From JACPRL01 sp035573715 (GTDB taxonomy: Bacteria > Acidobacteriota > Terriglobia > Acidiferrales > 2-02-FULL-67-57), in contig DATLZZ010000019.1 in the NCBI GenBank assembly GCA_035573715.1, positions 34,138 through 98,137 of the forward strand: a DNA stretch of 64,000 nucleotides, read 5' to 3'. The notes under the pieces were generated by a model. That model was not told the origin of the DNA and ran no database searches. It saw only the letters and a program-made list of their open reading frames with translations. A program made the translations under genes and the position numbers. How positions within the stretch are numbered: position 1 is the stretch's first letter; each line of letters starts with the position of its first letter. Below are positions 26,509-33,605 of the stretch, piece after piece.

Positions 26509-27768
26509 ATGCGAACGAACTCCGGCTACGGGCTGTTTCCCGGTTGGCCAGGCCGTGCGGCCGGCGTGGATGCGAGCTCGCTGCTGGCGCCGCCCCGGGG
26601 CGTGAACGTCGAACCGCGCCTGCTGGTGGACCTGAGCGATCCCTTTGCCAACATCCCTGTCGTCACTAGCGGCATTGTCCTGCCCTCCAGCGGCCAAGAA
26701 GATGAGCCGCAGTTGCTGCTCGACTGGAGCGACCCGCTGCTGCGCATCCCGGTGCGCCGCGCGGCATTGGTGTTGCCCGGCAAGGAAGGCGAGCCCGAAA
26801 CTGAGCTGGCCACAGACTGGACGGACGAAGTGGCCACACTGCGCTGGCGCACACTCGCCCTGACCGCTCTCGTCCTGCACGTGGTGGCGATTTTGTTGCT
26901 GGCGATTTGGCCGCGGCTGTTTCCGGAGCGCGAGCTGACCGCCGAGGAAAGAAAGCAGCGTGCGAAAGATTCGCTGGCCATCCTCTACATTCCGCCGGAC
27001 GTCCTCGAATTGCCGCCGATGCCGAAACAGGAGCTCACTCCCGAAGAGCGCAAGCGCGCCACCGTCCACTCGCCGATCCACGTCGACCCCAAGGAGTTGG
27101 AACGCATCATTCCGCCGACGCCGCCTCCGGCCGGTGGCGCGCTGCCGGGCGCGCCCTCGTTGCCGGTGCCGCTGGCGCCGGAGCGGTCGGAGAGGACTGA
27201 GCGCCCCGAACGTTCGCGTGAAATCGTCCGCTTGGAGGACTTGCCGCAGCGTCCCGGCGGGCCCGGTGCCGGCGTTCCGCTGCCCAAGCCGACGACGCCC
27301 GGCCGCGCCATCGAGGAATCGCTTCGCCGGGCGCAATCCGGTGGCGGGCAGGGAGGACCCGGCGGCGTGCCGGGGCCCGGCCTTGGCACTGGCCCCATCA
27401 ATCCCCGGCTTAACACGCCGTATCCCATCATTCTTTCGGACACCAAGGGGGTGGATTTTGGTCCCTACCTCGTCCGCTTGCTCAATGGCGTGCGGCGCAA
27501 CTGGTACGCGGTGATGCCGGAGTCGGCCTACCTCGGCGATCAAGGGAAGGTGGTCATTATCTTTACCATTAACAAAGACGGCTCGGTGCCTCCTGACCAG
27601 CCCGACGTCGTCAGCAGCTCGGGCAAGATTCACCTCGATCGGCCCGCGCTCGCCGCCATCCGCTCTGCCCAGCCCTTCCCGCCGTTGCCCAGTGAATTCA
27701 CCGGCGACAACATCGTCATCCAGTTCACCTTCCTCTACAACCTCCCGGCGGAGTACCCCAACCAGTAA
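26509..27768 (+). CDS. TonB-family energy transducer with long cytoplasmic N-terminus
   Basis: 419 residues. The first ~110 residues are soluble and contain three imperfect repeats of the pattern LLxDxSDPxxxIPV (about 42, 74 and 98). A single transmembrane helix follows (LALTALVLHVVAILLLAIW), then a Pro-rich periplasmic spacer and a C-terminal TonB-type domain (GVRRNWYAVMPESA, KGSV-like strand, AIRSAQPFPPLP). The start is the ATG at 26509 with GAAGGAAGAG upstream. Most TonB proteins have almost no cytoplasmic part, so the N-terminal repeats are unusual. It ends the lpx-type operon. Confidence 0.82.
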   Translation: MRTNSGYGLFPGWPGRAAGVDASSLLAPPRGVNVEPRLLVDLSDPFANIPVVTSGIVLPSSGQEDEPQLLLDWSDPLLRIPVRRAALVLPGKEGEPETELATDWTDEVATLRWRTLALTALVLHVVAILLLAIWPRLFPERELTAEERKQRAKDSLAILYIPPDVLELPPMPKQELTPEERKRATVHSPIHVDPKELERIIPPTPPPAGGALPGAPSLPVPLAPERSERTERPERSREIVRLEDLPQRPGGPGAGVPLPKPTTPGRAIEESLRRAQSGGGQGGPGGVPGPGLGTGPINPRLNTPYPIILSDTKGVDFGPYLVRLLNGVRRNWYAVMPESAYLGDQGKVVIIFTINKDGSVPPDQPDVVSSSGKIHLDRPALAAIRSAQPFPPLPSEFTGDNIVIQFTFLYNLPAEYPNQ

Positions 27769-27876
27769 CGCGCGAGAACCCAACCGTTGAGCCCTGCGGC
27801 CTCTGCCGCTGGGTCAAAACATCCGCCTTCAGCCCCGGAAGCCATCTCCTGTATGCTCTATCTTTCCGGGGCGCGA

Positions 27877-27975
27877 ATGAAGCTGAATCGCACACAGGTT
27901 GCCGGCATGCTGGTACTGCTGGTGCTGCTTCTTCTCGCCACCCTGATTCGTTACTGGAAGGTTCTGCTCCCGTGA
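27877..27975 (+). CDS. 32-residue single-span membrane peptide coupled to miaA
   Basis: Encodes MKLNRTQVAG followed by an uninterrupted Leu/Val-rich helix (about residues 10-25) and a short basic end RYWKVLLP. The TGA overlaps the GTG of miaA (GTGA), the same coupling seen at many true junctions here. A basic N-terminus and one hydrophobic helix are what a real small membrane protein would show. The Shine-Dalgarno is weak (GGGG eight bases upstream). A TATGCT box lies about 25 bases before the ATG. The function is unknown. Confidence 0.6.
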   Translation: MKLNRTQVAGMLVLLVLLLLATLIRYWKVLLP

Positions 27976-28907
27976 GTCTCCGCCCGCTGGTCGTCATCGT
28001 CGGCCCCACTGCCGGCGGTAAGTCGGCGCTGGGGCTGTTCTTGGCTGAAAAGCTCGGCGGCGAGATTGTGGTCTGCGATTCGACCCAGGTCTATCGCCAC
28101 TTCGATATCGGCACCGCCAAGCCCACTGCGGAGGAGCGCAAGCGCGTACGACACCATCTGCTTGACCTCTGCGAGCCGACCGAGGGATTCACCGCCGGCG
28201 ACTACCTGCGCTTGGGCCGCCAGGCGCTCGGAGGAGTCAGCCGGCGCGGCAAGCTGCCCATTGTCACGGCGGGGACGGGTTTGTATCTGCGCGCCCTCCT
28301 CGAGGGTCTTTCGCCGCTGCCGCCGCGCTCGCCCGAGTTGCGCGCTCGATTGCAGGAGCGCGCCGACAGGAAGGGAAGTTCGTACCTGCACAGGTTGCTG
28401 GCGCGCGTCGACCCGCAATCAGCGCGCGGGATTTCGCCGCAGGACGCGCCCAAGCTGATTCGCGCGCTCGAGGTCGTTTTTGTGGCGCGCCGGCCGCGCG
28501 GCGAGTTGTTTCGCGAGGGGCGGCCCAGGCTGGAAGGTTACTCCGTAACCAAGCTCGGCCTGTTGCCTGAACGGTCGGCGCTCTACGCCCGCATCGAGGC
28601 CCGCATCGAGCAGATGCTGGCGGCGGGCTGGCTGGAGGAGACAAAGCGTTTGCACGAACGTTTCGGCGACTCCGCCAAGCCCTTCGGCTTCATCGGCTAC
28701 AAGCAACTGGCGGCGCAGCTGCGCGGTGAAATCTCGTTGGCGGAAGCGGTGACGCTGATCAAACAGGAGACGCGCAACTTCGCCAAGCGGCAATTCACCT
28801 GGTTCCGGAAAGAGCCCGAGGTAGAGTGGCTGGCTGGCTTCGGCGATGCCGCGACCCTTCAAGCGGAGGCGTTGGTTCGCCTCCGCGCTGCGGTGCGTGG
28901 CAGCTAG
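27972..28907 (+). CDS. miaA: tRNA dimethylallyltransferase
   Basis: Adds dimethylallyl to A37 of tRNAs reading U-starting codons. 311 residues. VIVGPTAGGKSALGL is the P-loop, VCDSTQVYRHFDIGTAKP contains the catalytic Asp/Thr segment, and VRHHLLDLCEP, TGLYLRALLEG and FAKRQFTWFRK complete the family set. The GTG start overlaps the small membrane peptide gene. Its TAG is shared tail-to-tail with the stop of the small basic gene on the other strand through a CTAG. Confidence 0.96.
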   Translation: MSLRPLVVIVGPTAGGKSALGLFLAEKLGGEIVVCDSTQVYRHFDIGTAKPTAEERKRVRHHLLDLCEPTEGFTAGDYLRLGRQALGGVSRRGKLPIVTAGTGLYLRALLEGLSPLPPRSPELRARLQERADRKGSSYLHRLLARVDPQSARGISPQDAPKLIRALEVVFVARRPRGELFREGRPRLEGYSVTKLGLLPERSALYARIEARIEQMLAAGWLEETKRLHERFGDSAKPFGFIGYKQLAAQLRGEISLAEAVTLIKQETRNFAKRQFTWFRKEPEVEWLAGFGDAATLQAEALVRLRAAVRGS

Positions 28908-29065
28908 GAGATTGGTTCGATGGGGAAAGAGCCCGACTGCACACTGTCCAGCGCGAGTTTCTTTTCTTCCCGGCGTTCCTCGCGCCGCTGGCGCTTGAGC
29001 TGAGCCTTCTCGCGCAGCATTCTTTCGCGTTGCCGCTTCCGAAACGTCTGTTGACTCTTGGCCAT
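28904..29065 (-). CDS. small basic protein beginning MAKSQQTF
   Basis: 53 residues, dominated by Lys, Arg, Glu and Gln (RKRQRERMLREKAQ, KRQRREERREEKK), predicted as one long charged helix, ending SGSFPIEPIS. From memory, proteins beginning MAKSQQTFNK occur in Bacteroidota in association with cold-shock genes; a cspA-type gene lies 0.6 kb away here. GGGAG five bases before the ATG supports translation. The role is not known; RNA binding is a plausible guess. Confidence 0.68.
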   Translation of the reverse strand: MAKSQQTFRKRQRERMLREKAQLKRQRREERREEKKLALDSVQSGSFPIEPIS

Positions 29066-29211
29066 TACGCTCCCTTCGCCCGATACTGGCTTCCAGAGTA
29101 TCACGGACAGGAGCGCCCCGGGGCTTTTTGAGGCGCGCGAGGCGGCGTAAAGAAGTTGCTGGCGTTCGCTGCCGGCGGAGCGTATAGTGGATGCATGGGG
29201 AAAGGACAGCA

Positions 29212-29499
29212 GTGCAAATCCTCTATGTAGGTTTTGACGTAGCTCCAACTTCGCGCAGCTACAATTTTCGCGTGACCGACGGCGCCAAGGCTGTGCGGAG
29301 CTTTACTGTCAAAGTTCCGCTTAACGCCTTCCGCGGCACACAGTTGAAATTCCAGGATGGACCGGAGCTGTGCCACGGAAGGTTGAAGCGTGCGCTCGAA
29401 GGCGAAGCCGCCGACTGCCCGGCCAAGCCGAACCTGATTGTCGAAGAGTGGGACGCCGAGGACTTTCTGCGGACTCGCTATCCGCGGAGACACCGCTAG
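29212..29499 (+). CDS. small hypothetical protein
   Basis: 95 residues, soluble. It starts at GTG 29212 with AAAGGACAGCA upstream: IQILYVGF-type strand, FRVTDGAKAVRSFTVKVP, one Cys in ELCHGRL and another in ADCP, then LIVEEWDAEDFLRTRYP. I recognise no family. A TATAGT box at 29183-29188 could be its -10. A hairpin with a T-run at 29618-29642 could terminate it, or belong to the next gene's leader. Confidence 0.55.
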   Translation: MQILYVGFDVAPTSRSYNFRVTDGAKAVRSFTVKVPLNAFRGTQLKFQDGPELCHGRLKRALEGEAADCPAKPNLIVEEWDAEDFLRTRYPRRHR

Positions 29500-29535
29500 C
29501 CGGCTCCGCTCCCGGCCCGCTGCCGCAGAAAGGGC

Positions 29536-29564
29536 TTGCGCTCTGGCTGGGTTCATGTTATTGT
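29536..29564 (+). promoter_or_regulatory. putative promoter of the cold-shock gene
   Basis: TTGCGC, 17-base spacer, TATTGT. If used, transcription would begin near 29571 and leave a leader of about 130 bases before the cspA-type GTG, in keeping with the long leaders of cold-shock mRNAs. Confidence 0.35.
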
Positions 29565-29617
29565 ATCGCTGCGTTTGAAGCTCTTGTACCGCTGTAGAGA
29601 TGTTGATCACAGAGGCC

Positions 29618-29642
29618 GCGAGCATCACGCTCGCCGTTTTTT
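29618..29642 (+). terminator. hairpin plus T-run in the cold-shock gene leader
   Basis: GCGAGC / GCTCGC with a five-base loop (ATCAC), then CG and six T. A six-pair GC stem plus T-tract is terminator-like. Lying 60 bases before the cold-shock start and downstream of a candidate promoter, it could be an attenuator, or simply the terminator of the gene ending at 29499. Confidence 0.45.
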
Positions 29643-29702
29643 CTTGTCAGCCTCGAGGCGTCGAGAGTAGCAAATAGCACCAAGACCAAGGAGTAACAAG
29701 CA

Positions 29703-29918
29703 GTGACAAACAATGGACGTGAGCAAGGCACCGTGAAGTGGTTCAACGCCTCGAAGGGCTATGGATTCATCCAGCGCCAGTCGGGCGAAGACGTGTTCGT
29801 ACACTTCTCCGCCATCCAGGGTGACGGCTACCGCACGCTGCAGGACGGCGCCGCGGTGGAGTTCGAAGTGGTCCGCGGCCCCAAGGGCTTGCAGGCCGCC
29901 AACGTTACCCAACTCTAA
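29703..29918 (+). CDS. cold-shock domain protein (CspA family)
   Basis: 71 residues, one OB-fold. GTVKWFNASKGYGFI is RNP1 and DVFVHFSAI is RNP2, the single-stranded nucleic-acid-binding motifs. A GTG start is used, with AAGGAG thirteen bases upstream. Cold-shock proteins melt RNA secondary structure. A strong intrinsic terminator follows 22 bases after the stop, so it is transcribed alone. Confidence 0.95.
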   Translation: MTNNGREQGTVKWFNASKGYGFIQRQSGEDVFVHFSAIQGDGYRTLQDGAAVEFEVVRGPKGLQAANVTQL

Positions 29919-29940
29919 ACTTCACGCAAGCCAAACTCCG

Positions 29941-29971
29941 AGAGCCGGGCTTCGGCCCGGCTCTTTTTTTT
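29941..29971 (+). terminator. rho-independent terminator of the cold-shock gene
   Basis: AGAGCCGGGC pairs perfectly with GCCCGGCTCT around TTCG (10 pairs, stable tetraloop), followed by a run of seven T. A duplicated word CGTAGCCGGGGC at 29972 and 29999 follows it. Confidence 0.92.
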
Positions 29972-30026
29972 CGTAGCCGGGGCCCAGCGAAGCCCGGACG
30001 TAGCCGGGGCGAAGCCGATCCGTGTC

Positions 30027-30398
30027 TCAGTGGGCGCGGGAGAAGTGCTCGTGGACGATGCGCCACTGCTTGCCCTGCTTTATGAACACGTGGCTGCCGC
30101 GGCCGCGCACCACGCGCCGGCCCAGCGTCACCGTCCAGTAGAAGCTCGCCACGGCCGCGTTGCCGAATACCTGCACGCGGGGTTGGGCAACCCGGTAGCG
30201 GACGCGCCGCGCCTGCTGTAGGTAGTGCTGGAAGGTCTTGCCGAGTGCGACGCGCCCCGCGATCCGCGCGTGCCGGGTGGAGGAGAAGCCGACAAAGCCG
30301 GGCGCAAACTGCCGCAGCAGCTTGCCGACCTGGCGTTGATTGAAGTTGCGTTCCTGCTCCCGTTCCATCTGAAGAATCGTGCGCTGGACGGCGTTCAT
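30027..30398 (-). CDS. NTF2/SnoaL-like domain protein
   Basis: 123 residues. A helical N-terminus (ERNFNQRQVGKLLRQFAPGF), then strands including VFGNAAVASFYWTVTLG and SHVFIKQGKQWRIVHEHFS, which is the C-terminal pattern of DUF4440/SnoaL-type NTF2-like domains. I chose the ATG at 30398 with GGGAGGACCTC directly upstream. The family covers ketosteroid-isomerase-like and ligand-binding proteins, so no activity can be assigned. Divergent from hfq. Confidence 0.75.
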   Translation of the reverse strand: MNAVQRTILQMEREQERNFNQRQVGKLLRQFAPGFVGFSSTRHARIAGRVALGKTFQHYLQQARRVRYRVAQPRVQVFGNAAVASFYWTVTLGRRVVRGRGSHVFIKQGKQWRIVHEHFSRAH

Positions 30399-30478
30399 GA
30401 GGTCCTCCCGAAGGGCTGCTGGCTCTAGCGTAGCACCAGTCAACCGATAATCCAATAAACTGATAAACGGGCTTCGGC

Positions 30479-30484
30479 TATAAT
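30479..30484 (+). promoter_or_regulatory. -10 box of hfq implying a leaderless mRNA
   Basis: Perfect TATAAT ending six bases before the hfq GTG (30491). With normal spacing transcription would start at the GTG itself. No Shine-Dalgarno is present (the six bases are TGTTTC). The -35 region is poor (TAAACT). Confidence 0.5.
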
Positions 30485-30490
30485 TGTTTC

Positions 30491-30763
30491 GTGAACCAGC
30501 AAGCACACAAACCGCCCGGGCCGCCCAACCGCGACGCCGCCAATATTCAGGACGGGTTTCTCAACCAGCTGCGCCGCGACCGCCTGAAGGTCACAATCTT
30601 TCTGATGAGCGGCGACAAACTGGTTGGCCGCGTGAAAAGTTTCGACAAGTTCTCGCTCCTGCTCGAATCCGAAGGCCAGGAGCAGCTCATTTTCAAGCAC
30701 GCCATCGCCACCGTGGTCGTCAGCAAGGCTTCCGCCGGAGGGACGCCACAAGGGCAGGGATGA
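30491..30763 (+). CDS. hfq: RNA chaperone Hfq
   Basis: 90 residues. The Sm1 motif QDGFLNQLRRDRLKVTIFLM is followed by GDKLVGRVKSFDKFSLLL, and Sm2 reads LIFKHAIATV in place of the common YKHAIST. A short flexible N-terminus (QQAHKPPGPPNRD) and a short Gly-rich C-terminus suggest a minimal Hfq. It forms hexameric rings that pair small RNAs with mRNAs. The stop overlaps the hflX ATG by four bases, the widespread hfq-hflX arrangement. The start codon appears leaderless. Confidence 0.95.
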   Translation: MNQQAHKPPGPPNRDAANIQDGFLNQLRRDRLKVTIFLMSGDKLVGRVKSFDKFSLLLESEGQEQLIFKHAIATVVVSKASAGGTPQGQG

Positions 30764-32043
30764 AAAAGCTGCGCCCGGTGAATCACCCTGAGCGGGCCTT
30801 GCTGGTCGGCGTGCGCCTGCCGCGGCGCTTTCAGGGCAGCACCGACGACAGCCTGGACGAGCTCGACGCGCTGGCGCGCAGCGCCGGCGCTGAAGTTCTC
30901 GGCCGGCGCGAGCAAACTCGCGAGCGGCCCGACCCGGCGACGCTCATCGGTCGCGGCAAGGCCGAGGAATTACACCGCGAAGCCGAAGCGCTGGGCGCCG
31001 ACCTGCTGCTCTTCGACCACGACCTCACGCCTACGCAGCTCCGCAACCTCTCGACCGGCGGCGATATCCGCGTCCTCGACCGAACCCAGCTCATCCTCGA
31101 CATCTTCGCCCGGCGCGCCCGCACGCGCGAAGGCCAGTTGCAGGTTGAGATGGCGCAGTTGAATTACCTCCTGCCACGGCTGACGGGGAAGGGAATTGAG
31201 CTCTCGCGGCTCGGCGGTGGCATCGGCACGCGCGGCCCGGGAGAAACGCAGCTGGAGGCCGACCGGCGGCGCATTCGTCGCCGCATCGCAGCGCTGAAAG
31301 AAGAGCTCGAGGCGGTCCGCCGCCGCCGCGCCCAACAGCGCCAGGCGCGTCGCGGCACGCCCACGCTCGCGCTCGTCGGCTACACCAACGCCGGCAAGTC
31401 CACGCTATTCAACGCGCTCACCGACTCACGGGTAGAAGTTTCGTCGAAACCTTTCGCGACTCTCGATCCCACCCTCCGCGCTCTGGAGCTCCCGTCCGGC
31501 CGGCGCGTGCTGCTCTCCGACACGGTCGGCTTCATTCGCAATCTGCCCCACGGATTGGTTGCAGCCTTCCACGCCACGCTGGAGGAAGTGGAGCAGGCGG
31601 CAATGATTCTGCATGTGAGCGACATTTCCAGCCCGCACCACCGTGAGCACGACGACGAAGTGGTCAAAGTTCTCGAGGAATTGAGCGCCGGCGACACCCT
31701 GCGGTTGATGGTGTTCAACAAAATCGACCGGCTCAGCGCTGCCGAGCGACGCGGACTGAAGAATTCTTCTCGCGCGGTGTTTATTTCTGCGCTGACCGGC
31801 GACGGGCTGCCCGAATTGCTCCACCAGATTGACGAGCAGTTGCCCAACGACCGGCTGGTGCGCCGCACGCTGCGCTTTTCAGCCTCCGACGGGCGTCCGC
31901 GGGCGCTGGTGCACGAGTTCGGTCGAGTGTTGAGCGAGCAATTCCGCGACGGTGTGGTGTGGATGGAGGTCGAACTGCCGGAATCGGTTGCAAGTCGAGT
32001 TCGAGAATTCACACTTCAGCCTCACTCCCCGACCTCTCGATGA
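30760..32043 (+). CDS. hflX: ribosome-associated GTPase HflX
   Basis: 427 residues. The N-terminal ND1 domain contains DPATLIGRGKAEEL and LDRTQLILDIFARRA, then the linker motif GGIGTRGPGETQLE-like segment. The G domain has GYTNAGKSTLFNALT (G1), DTVGFIRNLPHGLVAAF (G3 and switch II) and NKID (G4). HflX splits stalled ribosomes under heat or other stress. The start ATG overlaps the hfq stop. Confidence 0.96.
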   Translation: MKKLRPVNHPERALLVGVRLPRRFQGSTDDSLDELDALARSAGAEVLGRREQTRERPDPATLIGRGKAEELHREAEALGADLLLFDHDLTPTQLRNLSTGGDIRVLDRTQLILDIFARRARTREGQLQVEMAQLNYLLPRLTGKGIELSRLGGGIGTRGPGETQLEADRRRIRRRIAALKEELEAVRRRRAQQRQARRGTPTLALVGYTNAGKSTLFNALTDSRVEVSSKPFATLDPTLRALELPSGRRVLLSDTVGFIRNLPHGLVAAFHATLEEVEQAAMILHVSDISSPHHREHDDEVVKVLEELSAGDTLRLMVFNKIDRLSAAERRGLKNSSRAVFISALTGDGLPELLHQIDEQLPNDRLVRRTLRFSASDGRPRALVHEFGRVLSEQFRDGVVWMEVELPESVASRVREFTLQPHSPTSR

Positions 32044-32421
32044 AATCGCTGCTTTAGTCGTTTGGGTTACTTCTCATTGGCGCGACAACTTGCTGTTGGG
32101 AAAGGAGTTTTGTCTGTGGAAAAAAGTGTGGAAACTCCAATCGCGCCGGACGCCGCATGATTCCTGTATTTTTGCGCGAGGCGAGCAGGAGTTCCGTCCC
32201 GCAGCCCGTAACTAGCTGATAATGAATACTTTGCAGGCAGGAGCGGCGGCGTGGCCCAAGCGAACCCGAAGACTGCCAGCAAAAGCGAAAGAAAAATCGG
32301 TGGGGCAGTTTTGCACATTTCTGGGGCACGAAGAGATTCGGTTGACACCAGCGCGAGCCCGCGGGTATAGTCGCGACAGGTTGAGCGGAGCGGCGCGCAA
32401 AAACCGATCCGGCAGGCAGCG
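32044..32421 (+). promoter_or_regulatory. 378-base gene-free region with the pgsA promoter
   Basis: Visibly lower in GC than its surroundings. A good sigma-70-like promoter reads TTGACA (32342-32347), 18 bases, TATAGT (32366-32371), giving a leader of about 45 bases before pgsA. Two TGTGGAAA words (32116 and 32129) loosely resemble DnaA boxes but do not match the consensus. No tRNA, hairpin-T-run or plausible gene is visible in the remainder. Confidence 0.6.
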
Positions 32422-33024
32422 ATGAACTTCCCCAACGCGCTTACGCTATTTCGAATCTTTCTAATTCCCCTGCTTGTAGTCGTACTTCTCACCCGTGGAC
32501 AGAATTCCGAGCTTTGGGGCGTGGCCATTCTGCTGGGCGCAGCGATGACCGACTGGCTGGACGGTTATTGGGCGCGCACGCGGCGGCAAATCACCACTTT
32601 GGGGGTTCTGCTCGATCCCATCGCCGACAAGCTGCTCATCTCGGCGGCCTTTATCAGCTTGGTGGAGCTCAATCTGGCCCCGGCGTGGATGGTGGTCATC
32701 ATCATCGGGCGCGAACTTGCGGTGCAGGGGCTGCGCATTATCGCTTCCGCCGAAGGTTTCACCGTCGCGGTTTCAGATTTGGGAAAACTGAAGATGGTCC
32801 TTCAGGTCTGCGCCGCCGCGATTCTGATTCCTTCCCATCGTTTCCCCGAGTTGCAGCCGGCGGGGACGATGGCGTTGTGGCTGGTGATGCTCTCGGCGCT
32901 GGTCAGCGCGGTGCGCTACTTCGCGGAGTTCTGGCGGCACCTCGACGACCGCGTAAAGCAGCGCCGCGCCGAGCTCCTCATCGTCCGTCCGCCGGCCAAG
33001 AAGCAAGATGCAACCGCTCAATGA
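32422..33024 (+). CDS. pgsA: CDP-diacylglycerol--glycerol-3-phosphate 3-phosphatidyltransferase
   Basis: 200 residues, several transmembrane helices. NALTLFRIFLIPLLV is the PgsA N-terminus. The active site reads DWLDGYWARTRRQ...GVLLDPIADK, the full CDP-alcohol phosphotransferase signature. It makes phosphatidylglycerol phosphate. Preferred over the copy at 9763 as housekeeping PgsA because of the N-terminus and GRELAVQGLRI helix. A strong promoter lies upstream and its 3' end overlaps the AMMECR1 gene by 17 bases. Confidence 0.92.
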   Translation: MNFPNALTLFRIFLIPLLVVVLLTRGQNSELWGVAILLGAAMTDWLDGYWARTRRQITTLGVLLDPIADKLLISAAFISLVELNLAPAWMVVIIIGRELAVQGLRIIASAEGFTVAVSDLGKLKMVLQVCAAAILIPSHRFPELQPAGTMALWLVMLSALVSAVRYFAEFWRHLDDRVKQRRAELLIVRPPAKKQDATAQ

Positions 33025-33604
33025 GGACGAGCAACGCTGCCTGTTGAATCTGGCGCGGCGGGCCATCCGGGCTGGACTGCGCGGCGAGCGGCTCGACCTC
33101 TCCGGCGTCGCGGCTCAACTCCCATCCTCGCGATTGCGCGAACCGGGCGCGGCTTTCGTCAGCCTTCATCTCAAGGGCCACCTGCGTGGCTGCGTCGGCT
33201 ACATCGTGGCTCGCAAGCCCCTCTATGAAACCGTGGTCGAAGCGGCTTGCGCTGCGGCTTTCAACGACTTGCGCTTCCCGCCTCTGCGCGAGGATGAGCT
33301 CGACGGGTTGGAGATTGAGATTTCCGTGCTCTCGCCGCTCTTCGTTGTCAAGCCGGAAGAGGTGCACCCCGGCGAGCACGGCCTGATGGTTTCACTCGGC
33401 CCGCGCCGCGGGCTGCTGCTGCCTCAGGTGGCCACCGAATATGGCTGGACCCGCGAGCGTTTTCTCGAAGAAACCTGCCGGAAGGCTGGTCTGGAAGCCG
33501 ACGCGTGGAAGAAAGGCGCCCGCCTCGAGGCTTTTACCGCTTTTGTTTTTTCCGAAGCAACCGCGACGGCAAAGGCAGAGGCTCCCGGAGCCTCCACGGG
33601 CTGA
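33008..33604 (+). CDS. AMMECR1-domain protein
   Basis: 198 residues. The AMMECR1 signature is clear: HLKGHLRGCVGYI (the LRGC-type motif), AAFNDLRFPPLREDEL, EIEISVLSPL and LLPQVATEYGW. The family often accompanies MEMO and radical SAM partners (AmmeMemoRadiSam systems), but neither partner adjoins this copy, which is coupled to pgsA instead. The biochemical function is unsettled. Confidence 0.9.
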   Translation: MQPLNEDEQRCLLNLARRAIRAGLRGERLDLSGVAAQLPSSRLREPGAAFVSLHLKGHLRGCVGYIVARKPLYETVVEAACAAAFNDLRFPPLREDELDGLEIEISVLSPLFVVKPEEVHPGEHGLMVSLGPRRGLLLPQVATEYGWTRERFLEETCRKAGLEADAWKKGARLEAFTAFVFSEATATAKAEAPGASTG

Positions 33605-33605
33605 G

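Noticed and set aside
32116..32137. Two TGTGGAAA words resembling DnaA boxes, suggesting a replication origin
   Set aside because: They do not match TTATCCACA, there are only two, and no dnaA, dnaN or AT-rich unwinding region is present.
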